Shown here: in pieces, positions 1 to 8,365 of the stretch
Layout of the letters: the number at the start of each line of letters is the position of its first letter
Numbering within the stretch: position 1 is the stretch's first letter
Source of the DNA: Pelomonas sp. BJYL3
GTDB taxonomy: Bacteria > Pseudomonadota > Gammaproteobacteria > Burkholderiales > Burkholderiaceae_C
Reading direction: 5' to 3'
Assembly (NCBI RefSeq): GCF_027257975.1
Contig: NZ_JANZKX010000002.1
Location: 434,001-498,000 of the forward strand
Length of the DNA stretch: 64,000 bases
The notes under the pieces: model-generated
What the model was told of the DNA's origin: nothing
Seen by the model: only the letters and a program-made list of their open reading frames with translations
Databases searched by the model: none
Position numbers and translations under genes: made by a program

Positions 1-402
1 AGCGAGCGTTCGGTCCTGCGCCTGCAGGGCGATCGCGCGCAGAAGAAGCAGGCGCACTGGCAGGGCGTGGCCATTGCCGCGGCCGAGCAGTGCGGCCGGG
101 CCTGCGTCACCCAGATCCACCCGGTCCAGACCCTCGCCGCCTGGCTGGCGGGCCTGGACGCGACGGCGCCCGCCCGCCGCTGGCTCCTGAGCCCCACCGC
201 CGCCCGGCCCCTGCACGAGCGCGCCGCCGGCGAGCCCCAGCCCACCCTGGTCCTCAGCGGCCCCGAGGGCGGCCTGAGCCCCGCCGAGGAGCAGGCCGCC
301 CGCGATCGCGGCTTCGAGGCCCTGCAGCTGGGGCCGCGCATCCTGCGGGCGGACACCGCCCCCCTGGCCGTGCTGGGCTGGGTGGCTTTGCAGCAGGCCT
401 GA
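1..402 (+). CDS. rsmE: 16S rRNA m3U1498 methyltransferase RsmE, 3' part
   Basis: This is the C-terminal 133 residues of RsmE; the gene begins before the window. Frame 1 is open from base 1 to the TGA at 400-402. RsmE is a SPOUT-class enzyme that methylates N3 of U1498 in 16S rRNA using S-adenosylmethionine. Family-typical stretches are visible: SERS near the start, an HWQ..AI.AAEQCGR segment, the SAM-site sequence LSGPEGGLS and the knot-forming LGPRILRADTAPLAVL near the C-terminus. The usual family form is LGPRILR-TETA; here it is RADTA, a conservative change. The next gene starts 31 bases downstream on the same strand. Confidence 0.93.
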   Translation, partial: SERSVLRLQGDRAQKKQAHWQGVAIAAAEQCGRACVTQIHPVQTLAAWLAGLDATAPARRWLLSPTAARPLHERAAGEPQPTLVLSGPEGGLSPAEEQAARDRGFEALQLGPRILRADTAPLAVLGWVALQQA

Positions 403-433
403 GCGGCCGGTTCCGACGCCGCTGGATCCACCC

Positions 434-724
434 ATGCTGGACGTGTACCTGGGCTCCCGCCACAGCGAGCTGTGCCTTCAGCTCTGTGAGCGGGACTTTG
501 CCGGACGCTGGGAACTTGTCGAGTTCCTGCAGCGGCATGGCATTCCTTTCGACTTCTATCGCGATTTCCAGATCGACGCCGAACGCGCCGAAGCGCTGGC
601 CCGGCACTTGGCCACCGCCCTGGTCTCGCCGCTGAACAGGGAGTCCCCGGCGATGCTGGCGCTGTATGCCCTGCTGCTGAAGTCGGCGCTGCAAGGGCAG
701 GCGCTCTACTTCGTCGGGGACTAG
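434..724 (+). CDS. small hypothetical protein (96 aa)
   Basis: I do not recognise this protein. It starts at an ATG 31 bases after the rsmE stop and ends 72 bases before the MFS gene, on the same strand. The sequence looks like a soluble alpha-helical protein: acidic and leucine-rich, with DVYLGSRHSELCLQLCERDF at the start and a final helix LYALLLKSALQGQALYFVGD. There is no signal peptide or membrane segment. Amino-acid composition and absence of a better alternative frame support coding. The function is unknown; position suggests co-transcription with rsmE only by proximity. Confidence 0.55.
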   Translation: MLDVYLGSRHSELCLQLCERDFAGRWELVEFLQRHGIPFDFYRDFQIDAERAEALARHLATALVSPLNRESPAMLALYALLLKSALQGQALYFVGD

Positions 725-796
725 GGCCCCAAGGGCGGGCCGGACAGAAAGCCGTGTCTGGTGTTAGCCTCGCTGCCCCGCCCCCCGAAAGCCGCC

Positions 797-1990
797 ATGA
801 ACCCCGCGCTGATGCTGCTGACCCTGTGCCAGGGTCTGTTCCTGACCAACAACGTCACCTTCATCGCCATCAACGGTCTGGTGGGTCTGGCCCTGGCGCC
901 CGTGCCCTGGATGGCCACGTTGCCGGTGTGCAGCTATGTGGCGGGCGGGGCCCTGTTCGCGCCTCTGGTGGCGCGGCACCAGCGCGCCTGGGGGCGGCGG
1001 CGCGGTTTCCAGCTGGCGGCGCTGGTGGCGGTGATGAGCTGCTCGCTGGCGGCCTTTGCGGTCAGCGAGCGCAGCTTCTGGCTGGTGGTGCTGGCCACGC
1101 TGCTGGCGGGTTACTACAACGCCAGCGCGGGCCTGTACCGCTTCGTGTCGACCGAGCTGGTGAAGCCCGCGCGCCGCGAGACCGCCATCTCCTGGGTCCT
1201 GGCCGGCGGCCTGCTGGGCGCGGTGGCCGGGCCGGCACTGGCCAAGTTCAGCCGGGACCTGCTCGTGCAGCCCTTCGCCGGCGCCTACCTGGCCCTGGTG
1301 GGCGTGGCGCTGCTGAGCCTGCTGGTGGTCTCGCTGATTCCCTTCCCGCCCCTGGCCGAGTCGCAGCCCGGCGCGGCCACGGGCCGCTCCTGGCAGCAGC
1401 TGATGCGGGAGGAGCCCTTCTTCCTCGTGGCCATCGCCGCCTGCTCTCTGGGCTATGGAGTGATGAACCTGCTGATGGCCGCCACGCCCATCGCGATGAA
1501 GCAGTGCAGCCTGCCCTTCGACAACGCCACCTTCGTGCTGCAGTGGCATGTGCTGGGCATGTTCGCGCCCAGCTTCTTCACCGGCCACCTGATCCAGCGC
1601 GTGGGCGTGCTGCCGGTGATGGCGACGGGGCTGCTGTTGAACCTGGTCTGCGTGGGCTTTGCCTTGTCAGGGCAAGACCTGACCCATTTCCTGGGCGCCC
1701 TGCTGGCCCTGGGCGTGGGCTGGAACTTCCTCTTCGTGGGCGGCACCACGCTCTTCACCCGGGCCTACCGTCCCGAGGAGAAGACCCGCGCGCAGGCCAC
1801 CATGGAGGTCTGCATCAACAGCACCATGACGCTCACCGCCTTCAGCTCCGGCGCTCTGGTGACGGCCGGGGGCTGGCAGCGCATGGCCCTGGGCTCCCTG
1901 CTGCCGCTGGCCCTCATCGGCCTGGCGCTGGCGGTGGGCGCGCGCCGCCTCATTCAGCAGCGCGCGGCTTCTCCCGTGCCGAACCCTTGA
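797..1990 (+). CDS. MFS transporter (397 aa)
   Basis: This is a major facilitator superfamily permease of the inner membrane, with about twelve hydrophobic segments over 397 residues. Substrate is not predictable. The conserved central stretch RRETAISWVLAGGLLGAVAGP lies in the loop and helix near residues 120-145, similar to a group of uncharacterised proteobacterial MFS proteins. I chose the ATG at 797 because the extra 12 residues from an upstream GTG at 761 are not hydrophobic or family-like, and the MNPALMLLTLCQGLFLTNN start leads straight into helix 1. Its 3' end overlaps the convergent RNA methyltransferase gene by 41 bases. Confidence 0.85.
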   Translation: MNPALMLLTLCQGLFLTNNVTFIAINGLVGLALAPVPWMATLPVCSYVAGGALFAPLVARHQRAWGRRRGFQLAALVAVMSCSLAAFAVSERSFWLVVLATLLAGYYNASAGLYRFVSTELVKPARRETAISWVLAGGLLGAVAGPALAKFSRDLLVQPFAGAYLALVGVALLSLLVVSLIPFPPLAESQPGAATGRSWQQLMREEPFFLVAIAACSLGYGVMNLLMAATPIAMKQCSLPFDNATFVLQWHVLGMFAPSFFTGHLIQRVGVLPVMATGLLLNLVCVGFALSGQDLTHFLGALLALGVGWNFLFVGGTTLFTRAYRPEEKTRAQATMEVCINSTMTLTAFSSGALVTAGGWQRMALGSLLPLALIGLALAVGARRLIQQRAASPVPNP

Positions 1991-3209
1991 TCAGGTCGAA
2001 GCGGAACAGCCGGCACTCGATGGGGCCGTTCCACATGGGCACGCGGCGGTTTTCCTTGAGCCGCATCTTGGTGGGCAGCTTCATGTCCGGGCACAGCAGC
2101 CAGGCGGTCCAGCCGGCGGGGTTCTCGGTGTAGCTGCGCTTCCAGTGGGCGGCCAGGCGGGGGAAGAAGTCGTCGTCCGCATCGCGCTGCTCGGAGCCGC
2201 TGGCCTCGCGCACGGCCGCTGCCTTGCCGCGCACCTCGATCCGCTCGCCGTAGGGCGGGTTCATCATGATGGTGCCGGGCATGCCCTCGGGCAGCTTCGG
2301 CGCCGCACGCTCCAGGGCGTCGCCGCCATTGAACTGGATGTACTGCGCCACGCCGGCGCGTTCGGCGTTGCGGCGGGCGAAGTCGACCATGCGGAAGGCG
2401 ACGTCGCTGGCGAAGATGGGCACGGCCGGCGGGTGCACGCGGGCCTGGGCGGCCTGCTTCATCTCGGCCCAGCGGGCGCGCAGAGGCTGGAAGGGCAGCT
2501 GGCGCTCGAAGGCGAAGCGGCGCTGGATGCCCGGCGCGATGCCGCAGGCGATCTGCGCGGCCTCGACCGGGATGGTGCCCGAGCCGCAGCAGGGGTCGTG
2601 CAGGGCGCCGCCGGTCTCGGGCGTGCCACGCCAGCCGGCCGCGGCCAGCATGGCGGCGGCGAGGGTCTCCTTCAGCGGGGCGTCGCCCTTGTCCACGCGC
2701 CAGCCGCGCTTGAAGAGGGGCTCGCCGGAGGTGTCCACGTACAGCGCCGCGCGGTCTTCGCCGAGGTGCAGGACCACGGGCAGGTCGGGCGCGCGGGTGT
2801 CCACGCTGGGGCGCTCGCCGGTGGCATCGCGCAGGGCGTCGCAGATGGCGTCCTTGATGCGCAGGGTGGCGAAGTTCAGGCTGCGCAGGGGCGAGCGCTG
2901 GGCGGTGGTGTCGACACGGATGGTGTGCTGCGGGCCGATCCAGCGGTCCCAGTCCACGCGCCGGGCGAGCACGTAGAGGTCGTCCTCGTGCCGGTAGCCG
3001 CCCTCGATCAGCTCCACCAGCACGCGCTGGGCGAGGCGGCTCTCGAGGTTGATCTGCATGACGTCCTCCGCCGTGCCCTGCACCGAGCAGCCGCCGCGCA
3101 TCGCGTGGATGCGGCCGCGCGGCAGGATGCGTTGCAGCTCCTCCTCCAGCAGAGGCTCCACCCCACCGGGGCAGGAGACGAAGAGGTACAGCGTTTCAGG
3201 GCGGGACAT
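1950..3209 (-). CDS. rlmL: THUMP-domain class I SAM-dependent RNA methyltransferase (RlmL/YpsC type)
   Basis: The 419-residue protein has an N-terminal ferredoxin-like/THUMP region (about 1-160) for RNA binding and a C-terminal Rossmann methyltransferase domain. The SAM site is DPCCGSGTIPVEAA (about 205-218) and the catalytic motif IV is MMNPPYGERI, typical of N2-guanine methyltransferases. It corresponds to the RlmL half of enterobacterial RlmKL (m2G2445 of 23S rRNA) or to Bacillus YpsC; the RlmK half is absent, as in many betaproteobacteria. The exact target base is inferred from family. The 3' end overlaps the convergent MFS gene by 41 bases. Confidence 0.85.
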   Translation of the reverse strand: MSRPETLYLFVSCPGGVEPLLEEELQRILPRGRIHAMRGGCSVQGTAEDVMQINLESRLAQRVLVELIEGGYRHEDDLYVLARRVDWDRWIGPQHTIRVDTTAQRSPLRSLNFATLRIKDAICDALRDATGERPSVDTRAPDLPVVLHLGEDRAALYVDTSGEPLFKRGWRVDKGDAPLKETLAAAMLAAAGWRGTPETGGALHDPCCGSGTIPVEAAQIACGIAPGIQRRFAFERQLPFQPLRARWAEMKQAAQARVHPPAVPIFASDVAFRMVDFARRNAERAGVAQYIQFNGGDALERAAPKLPEGMPGTIMMNPPYGERIEVRGKAAAVREASGSEQRDADDDFFPRLAAHWKRSYTENPAGWTAWLLCPDMKLPTKMRLKENRRVPMWNGPIECRLFRFDLIKGSAREKPRAAE

Positions 3210-3263
3210 GGCGGGACTTCGGCGTGCAAAGCGCCTATTGTCCCAGGTCCCCCGGCCCCCGCG

Positions 3264-6200
3264 TCATCCGCCGGCGCGCGGCGTGCCTGCCGGCCAGCTC
3301 TGCACCAGGGCCTGGAAGTCCTGCAGGGCCAGCGGGCGAGCGTACAGATAGCCCTGGAAGGCATGGCAGCCCTGCTGCTGCAGCGCATGGCGCTGGGCAT
3401 CGGTCTCCACGCCCTCGGCGATCACGTCCAGCCCCAGGCTCTCGCCCAGCTGGATCACCGCCCGGGCGATGGCCATGGCATTGGGCTCGGTGACGAGGTC
3501 ACGCACAAAGCTCTGGTCGATCTTGAGCTGGTCCAGCGGCAGGCGCTTGAGATAGGCCAGCGAGGAGTAGCCGGTGCCGAAGTCGTCCAGCGAGAAATGC
3601 AGGCCCAGGCTGCGCAGGGCCACCATCAGGGCGATGACCTGTTCGACGTTCTCGACCAGGGCGCTCTCGGTGATCTCCAGCTTGAGCTTGTCGGTGGGCG
3701 CGCCGCTGCGGGCCAGCAGCTGCTGCATGAAGCCGAGGAAGCCCTTCTGGCGGAACTGGTGCGCACTGACGTTGACGGCCAGCGTGAGCCCCGCCATGTG
3801 CGGCTCGCGCGCCCACAGCCCCAGCTGCGCGCAGGCCTGCTGCAGCACCCATTCACCCAGCTGGGCGATCAGGCCGGTGTGCTCGGCCAGGGGGATGAAG
3901 CGGGCCGGAGAGACCCAGCCCAGCACCGGATGGTTCCAGCGCAGCAGGGCCTCGGCACCGACGATGAGGCCCCGATCGTCCACCTGGGCCTGGTAGAAGA
4001 GCTCCAGCTGCTGGCAGTCGATGGCCTGGCGCAGGTCGGCCTCCAGGGCCGTCAGCTCGGCCATGGCGGCCTGCGTGGCCGGGTCGAAGAAGCACAGGCG
4101 GTTGCGGCCCGCGGCCTTGGCCTGGTACATGGCGTGGTCGGCATGCTTGAGGAGGTCCTCGCTGCTGCCGGTGTCCCCGCCCCAGATCACGATGCCGATG
4201 CTGGGCGTGCTGTGGTGCTGGTGGCCGTCCAGCTGATGGGGCTGGCCCAGCACGCGCAGCAGCTTCTCGGCCGCCGCTTCGGCATGCAGGCCCGCCACCT
4301 CGGCGTTCTGGCCGAGGTCGTGCAGCACGACCACGAACTCGTCCCCGCCCCAGCGCGCGATGGTGTCCTCGCTGCGCAGGGCTGCCTGCAGGCGGCGCGC
4401 CACGCCGACCAGCACGCGGTCGCCCATGCCGTGGCCCAGGGTGTCATTGAGGGCCTTGAAGTTGTCCAGGTCGATGAACAGCACCGCGCCGTGGCGGTGA
4501 TTGCGCCGGTTGATGGCCAGGGCCTGGTTGAGGCGGTCCAGCAGCAGGCGCCGGTTGGGCAGGCCGGTCAGGGAATCGTAGAAGGCCAGCTGCTCGATCT
4601 CCGCCTCGGCCTTCTTTCGTTCGGTGATGTCGCGGGTGAGGCCGATGAACAGCGGCTCGCCGTCCTGCAGGATCTCCGAGACCGCCAGGCTCATGGGGAA
4701 GATGCTGCCGTCCTTGCGCCGTCCGTTGACATCGCGGCCGATGCCGATCACATGCGGCACCTGCGTGTCCAGGTAGCGGCGCACATGCCCGGCATGGTGA
4801 GGGCGTTCGGCCTCCGGCATCAGCAGCTCCACCCGCTGGCCCACCAGTTCCTCGGCGCTGTAGCCGAACATGCGGCAGGCGGCCGGGTTGATGGCGTCGA
4901 TGCGGCCCTTGGCGTCCATGGTGATCATGCCGTCGACCATGTTGTCCAGGATCGCCTGGGTGTGCTGCGCATGGGCCTGCAGCTGCGCCTCTGCCCGCTT
5001 GGCCGCGCTGATGTCCATGTGGGTGCCGACCATGCGGGTGGGGCGGCGCTCGGCATCGCGCGCCATGATGCGGCCGTTGGCATGGATCCAGACCCAGTGG
5101 CCGTCACGGTGGCGCAGGCGGTAGTCCTGGGTGTACTGGGACAGCGCGCCGGACAGGTAGCGTTGCAGCTGTTCCTGCACGACGGGCCTGTCGTCCGGAT
5201 GCAGTCGATCCTCCCAGGCCCGCACATGGTCCTCGATCTCGTGCGGGGAATAGCCCAGCATCGCGCACCAGCGCCTGTCGAAGCGGGTCTCGCCGCTGAC
5301 GAGATTCCAGTCCCACAGGCCGAGAGCCGCGCCCTCCAGCGCCAGGGCGGTGCGGGCGGCGCTGTCGCGCTCGCTGCGCCGCTGCTGGCGCCTCTGCAGC
5401 TCCACCAGGCGCCGGCGCCGCTGGTAGAAGAACAGGCCCAGGGTGGACAGCAGGCCCAGGGCGGCGCCGGCCAGCACGGCGCTGTACAGCTGGCGCCGCC
5501 AGAAGCCCTCCACGCTGCGCATGGAGCGGCCGACGGCCACGTACAGGCGCTGATCCAGCCAGAGACCCTCCGGGGACACGGTGCGCGCGGCCACCAGGCG
5601 CAGGTCATGGCTCAGCCGCGACTGCTGCAGGTGCAGGCTGGCCGGCAGGCCGCCGCGCAGGTGGTGCTCCAGCACCGAGCCGGGCTGGTCCAGCACATTG
5701 CGGGAGATCCAGTCCTCCACATGGGGCTGGACCGCAAACATGGCGCCGCTCTCATGGGCGATGGCGGCCCAGGTGTCCTCCGAGGGCTGGACAGTGGCCA
5801 GCACCAGCGAGAAGTAGTCGGGGTCCAGGCTGGCCACGATGACGCCCTGGTAGTGGCCCTCGGCGTCATGCAGGGTGCGGGCCAGCGCCACGCTGCGGTC
5901 GTCCAGCAGGGTCTGGAACGGCGGGGTGATATGCAGCAGCCCCTCCTGCGGATGCCGCCGGCTCTGGCGGACATAGGGGCGGTCCGAGACGTCACGGCCC
6001 AGCAGCTCGGGCATGGACGAGACCTGCACACGGCCGCCGGCATCGACGACCAGCAGCAGCCGCACGCCGGGCATGGCGCGGGTGAGGGTCTGGAGCATCG
6101 ATTCGCCGTCGGCCTGCTTGTGTGCCGGGCGCCAGCGCGGGTACTCGGCGTCCACTGTCTGCAGGGCGGCCTGGATGGCGATCAGCTGCTGAGAGACGAT

Positions 6201-6467
6201 GCCGTCCAGGGTCTGGACCAGGCTCTGCAGCTTTTCGCCTTCATGGGCGCGGGCGACCTGGCGTTCATTGAGCAGCCACAGCCCCTGCAGCAGCCAGGTG
6301 CACATCAGGCCCAGGCACAGCCACAGCCAGGCATGCCAGGGCCTGAAGCGTGTGCTGCCCGACCCTTCAGCCGACAGGGCCGCGTCCGCGGGCGCCGGCC
6401 GGTCGGCCGAGATCGCAGCGGAGGAAGGGGGGGACTGCATGACCATGGCGCAAAGACTGGCCACCAT
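3264..6467 (-). CDS. membrane CACHE-PAS-PAS-GGDEF-EAL protein (c-di-GMP turnover)
   Basis: This 1067-residue inner-membrane protein should make and/or degrade cyclic di-GMP. Order: cytoplasmic N-tail, TM1 (about 44-66), a periplasmic double-CACHE-like sensor (about 70-320), TM2 (about 327-348), PAS/PAC (about 375-490), PAS (about 503-618), GGDEF domain (about 625-795) and EAL domain (about 800-1060). The cyclase signature GGDEF is intact at 707-711, with a product-inhibition I-site RSED at 698-701. The phosphodiesterase signature EALLRW (839-844) and later DDFGTGYSSLAYL are intact, so both activities are possible. The first ATG is used; ATGs 7 and 9 codons in are equally possible as none has a clear Shine-Dalgarno sequence. 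Confidence 0.93.
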   Translation of the reverse strand: MVASLCAMVMQSPPSSAAISADRPAPADAALSAEGSGSTRFRPWHAWLWLCLGLMCTWLLQGLWLLNERQVARAHEGEKLQSLVQTLDGIVSQQLIAIQAALQTVDAEYPRWRPAHKQADGESMLQTLTRAMPGVRLLLVVDAGGRVQVSSMPELLGRDVSDRPYVRQSRRHPQEGLLHITPPFQTLLDDRSVALARTLHDAEGHYQGVIVASLDPDYFSLVLATVQPSEDTWAAIAHESGAMFAVQPHVEDWISRNVLDQPGSVLEHHLRGGLPASLHLQQSRLSHDLRLVAARTVSPEGLWLDQRLYVAVGRSMRSVEGFWRRQLYSAVLAGAALGLLSTLGLFFYQRRRRLVELQRRQQRRSERDSAARTALALEGAALGLWDWNLVSGETRFDRRWCAMLGYSPHEIEDHVRAWEDRLHPDDRPVVQEQLQRYLSGALSQYTQDYRLRHRDGHWVWIHANGRIMARDAERRPTRMVGTHMDISAAKRAEAQLQAHAQHTQAILDNMVDGMITMDAKGRIDAINPAACRMFGYSAEELVGQRVELLMPEAERPHHAGHVRRYLDTQVPHVIGIGRDVNGRRKDGSIFPMSLAVSEILQDGEPLFIGLTRDITERKKAEAEIEQLAFYDSLTGLPNRRLLLDRLNQALAINRRNHRHGAVLFIDLDNFKALNDTLGHGMGDRVLVGVARRLQAALRSEDTIARWGGDEFVVVLHDLGQNAEVAGLHAEAAAEKLLRVLGQPHQLDGHQHHSTPSIGIVIWGGDTGSSEDLLKHADHAMYQAKAAGRNRLCFFDPATQAAMAELTALEADLRQAIDCQQLELFYQAQVDDRGLIVGAEALLRWNHPVLGWVSPARFIPLAEHTGLIAQLGEWVLQQACAQLGLWAREPHMAGLTLAVNVSAHQFRQKGFLGFMQQLLARSGAPTDKLKLEITESALVENVEQVIALMVALRSLGLHFSLDDFGTGYSSLAYLKRLPLDQLKIDQSFVRDLVTEPNAMAIARAVIQLGESLGLDVIAEGVETDAQRHALQQQGCHAFQGYLYARPLALQDFQALVQSWPAGTPRAGG

Positions 6468-6510
6468 AGCGAGCGCCAGGTGGCCGAGGCTTGATGTTGG
6501 TCAATTTCCA

Positions 6511-6540
6511 CCTCCACCGCCGCTTCGTCAACGGTGGAGG
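6511..6540 (-). terminator. hairpin between the M20 gene and the GGDEF-EAL gene
   Basis: A perfect 9-bp inverted repeat, CCTCCACCG (6511-6519) and CGGTGGAGG (6532-6540), with a 12-base loop lies 26 bases after the M20 stop codon. It probably ends or stabilises the M20 transcript. There is no U-run, so it is not a classic intrinsic terminator. Confidence 0.45.
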
Positions 6541-6565
6541 CGTGATGTGCTGCTCGCGCAGCGGC

Positions 6566-8041
6566 TCAGGGGTGGGCGGCCATCACCTGGGCCACGGCGG
6601 CCGTCAGGCGCTTGCCGTAGGGCACATGCAGGAACTCGTTGGGGCCGTGCGCATTGCTCTTGGGGCCGAGCACGCCGCAGACCATCATCTGGGCCTTGGG
6701 GAAGCCCTTCTGCAGCATGCCCATCAGCGGGATGGTGCCACCCTGGCCGATGTAGCCGACCTCGGTGTCGAAGTGGCGCAGGCTGGCCTCCGCCACGGCC
6801 TTGGACAGCCAGGGCTGCAGGTCCGGCGTGTTCCAGCCCGTGGCACCGTAGGCGCCGGCACGCCCGTCCGGCACGAAGCTGACCCGGGCGTTGTAGGGCG
6901 CGTTGTCTTCCAGCAGGGCCTTGAGCTTCAGTGCGGCCTCGTTGCCGTCGATCAGCGGCGGCAGGCGCAGCGAGAGCTTGAAGGCGGTGAAGGGGCGCAG
7001 CACATTGCCGGCATTGCTGATGGGCGGCATGCCGTCCACGCCGGTCACCGACAGCGTCGGGCGCCAGGTGCGGTTGAGCAGCACCTCCAGCGGTTCGGTG
7101 GTGACGGGCAGCACCGGGCCGCCGTCCGCGCCGCAGGCCCAGGGCATGCGCTTGTAGACCTCGGCGCCGAGGATGTCGGCCGTGGTCTGGGCCTGCGCGA
7201 TGCGGTCGGCGGGGATGTCGCAATGGAAGTCGGCCGGCAGCAGATGGCCGGTCTTGGCGTCTTCCAGGCGGTCCAGCAGCTGGCGCATGATGCGGAAGCT
7301 GCTGGGCGCCACGCCGGAGTTGTCACCGCTGTGGATGCCCTCGGTGAGCACCTCCACCTTCAGCGTGCCGGTCACGTTGCCGCGCAGGCTGGTGGTGAGC
7401 CACAGGCGGTCGTAGTCGCCGGCGCCGCTGTCCAGGCAGACCACCAGGCTGACATTGCCCAGGCGTTCCTTGAGCAGGTCGATGTAGGCGGGGAGGTCGT
7501 AGGAGCCGGACTCCTCGCAGGTCTCGATCAGGCCCACGCAGCGCGGGCGCGGGATGCCCTGGCGGTCCAGGGCCATGATGGCCGTCAGCGAGGCGTAGAT
7601 GGCATAGCCGTCATCGGCGCCACCACGGCCGTAGAGCTTGCCGTCCTCGTACTTGGGCGTCCAGGGGCCGAGGTCGGAGCGCCAGCCGCTGAACTCGGGC
7701 TGCTTGTCCAGGTGGCCGTACAGCAGCACGGTGTCCTCGCAGCCCGCCTTGGTGGCCGGTACCTCGAAGAAGATCACCGGTGTGCGGTCGGGAATGCGGA
7801 TGACCTCCAGCTTGAGCCCCGCCACCTTCTTGCTCTCCACCCAGCTCGCGGCATTGCGCAGCACGGCCTCGATATGGCCGTGGGCCGCCCAGTCCGCATC
7901 GAACATGGGGCTCTTGGCCGGGATGGCGATGTAGTCGGTCAGGGCAGGAACGATTTCCTCGTCCCAGACCTGGGCGGCAAACTGCCCCAGGCTGCTGGCT
8001 TCGTCGGCCTGCAGGGGCAGGTGGGGGTCACGTGCGTTCAT
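6566..8041 (-). CDS. M20 family dipeptidase/carboxypeptidase (491 aa)
   Basis: This is a cytosolic di-zinc metallopeptidase of the M20 family (carnosinase/CPG2 clan). The metal-binding motif GHLD is at 109-112, the bridging GRGGADD at 138-144, and the catalytic/metal glutamates in ETCEESGS at 173-180. A late HGPNE motif provides the last ligand region. A dimerisation domain is inserted at about 210-370 as in the family. The likely role is cleavage of dipeptides or short peptides with an unblocked C-terminus; the substrate cannot be read from sequence. A GGAG sequence sits six bases before the ATG. The gene stands alone between the GGDEF-EAL gene and the lower-GC LuxR/peptide patch. Confidence 0.9.
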   Translation of the reverse strand: MNARDPHLPLQADEASSLGQFAAQVWDEEIVPALTDYIAIPAKSPMFDADWAAHGHIEAVLRNAASWVESKKVAGLKLEVIRIPDRTPVIFFEVPATKAGCEDTVLLYGHLDKQPEFSGWRSDLGPWTPKYEDGKLYGRGGADDGYAIYASLTAIMALDRQGIPRPRCVGLIETCEESGSYDLPAYIDLLKERLGNVSLVVCLDSGAGDYDRLWLTTSLRGNVTGTLKVEVLTEGIHSGDNSGVAPSSFRIMRQLLDRLEDAKTGHLLPADFHCDIPADRIAQAQTTADILGAEVYKRMPWACGADGGPVLPVTTEPLEVLLNRTWRPTLSVTGVDGMPPISNAGNVLRPFTAFKLSLRLPPLIDGNEAALKLKALLEDNAPYNARVSFVPDGRAGAYGATGWNTPDLQPWLSKAVAEASLRHFDTEVGYIGQGGTIPLMGMLQKGFPKAQMMVCGVLGPKSNAHGPNEFLHVPYGKRLTAAVAQVMAAHP

Positions 8042-8182
8042 GGCGGTCTCCTGGCGGCTGGTGGCCGCGAGCCAGCTATTCTAGGAGGGTGGTCCTGCCC
8101 GCGCTTTAGGTATGGCCCGGGGCTGCGAAATGAAATGCACCTCCATCACGTACGAGCACGGCAGGAGGAAACAATCCGCGGC

Positions 8183-8347
8183 TTACCAACCTGGCAAAGG
8201 GCCGGGCTGCGGGGGCTGTGAAGCTGGGTTGTCCGTTCCTTCCCCGCCCGAGACCCACTCCAGCTGTTCGTCAGTTAGCACCGAGGGCTGGCTCGCTGGC
8301 GCCACCTCAGGCTTGTCAGAACTGCAATTGTCTTGGCGAATGTCCAC
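8183..8347 (-). CDS. double-glycine-leader peptide precursor (54 aa)
   Basis: A short gene begins with GTG at 8345-8347, six bases after a strong GAGGAG ribosome site, 18 bases behind the luxR stop, and ends with TAA. Residues 24-35 read LTDEQLEWVSGG, a textbook double-glycine leader (LS/LT-x-E-x-L-x-x-V-x-GG) recognised by C39-peptidase ABC exporters. Cleavage after Gly35 would release EGTDNPASQPPQPGPLPGW, a 19-residue Pro-rich, Trp-ended peptide with no cysteine. The leader N-part (MDIRQDNCSSDKPEV) is longer than usual. No peptidase-transporter or modification enzyme lies in the window, so export would need a gene elsewhere. Caveat: the reading frame is the same as luxR, so it could be a decayed extension of LuxR reached past the TGA; the start signal and the complete LuxR C-terminus argue against this. 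Function (bacteriocin, signal) is inference. Confidence 0.62.
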   Translation of the reverse strand: MDIRQDNCSSDKPEVAPASQPSVLTDEQLEWVSGGEGTDNPASQPPQPGPLPGW

Positions 8348-8365
8348 CTGCCGCTCCTCAAATGG

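Noticed and set aside
2145-6494. Very long open frame (1449 codons) on the plus strand
   Set aside because: It is the antisense of the RNA methyltransferase and GGDEF-EAL genes; the translation is His/Gln/Ala-rich without domains, a common shadow in GC-rich DNA.
8101-8165. A 21-codon frame (MEVHFISQP...) after the GG peptide on the minus strand
   Set aside because: It has no ribosome site and no leader motif; length alone does not support a gene.
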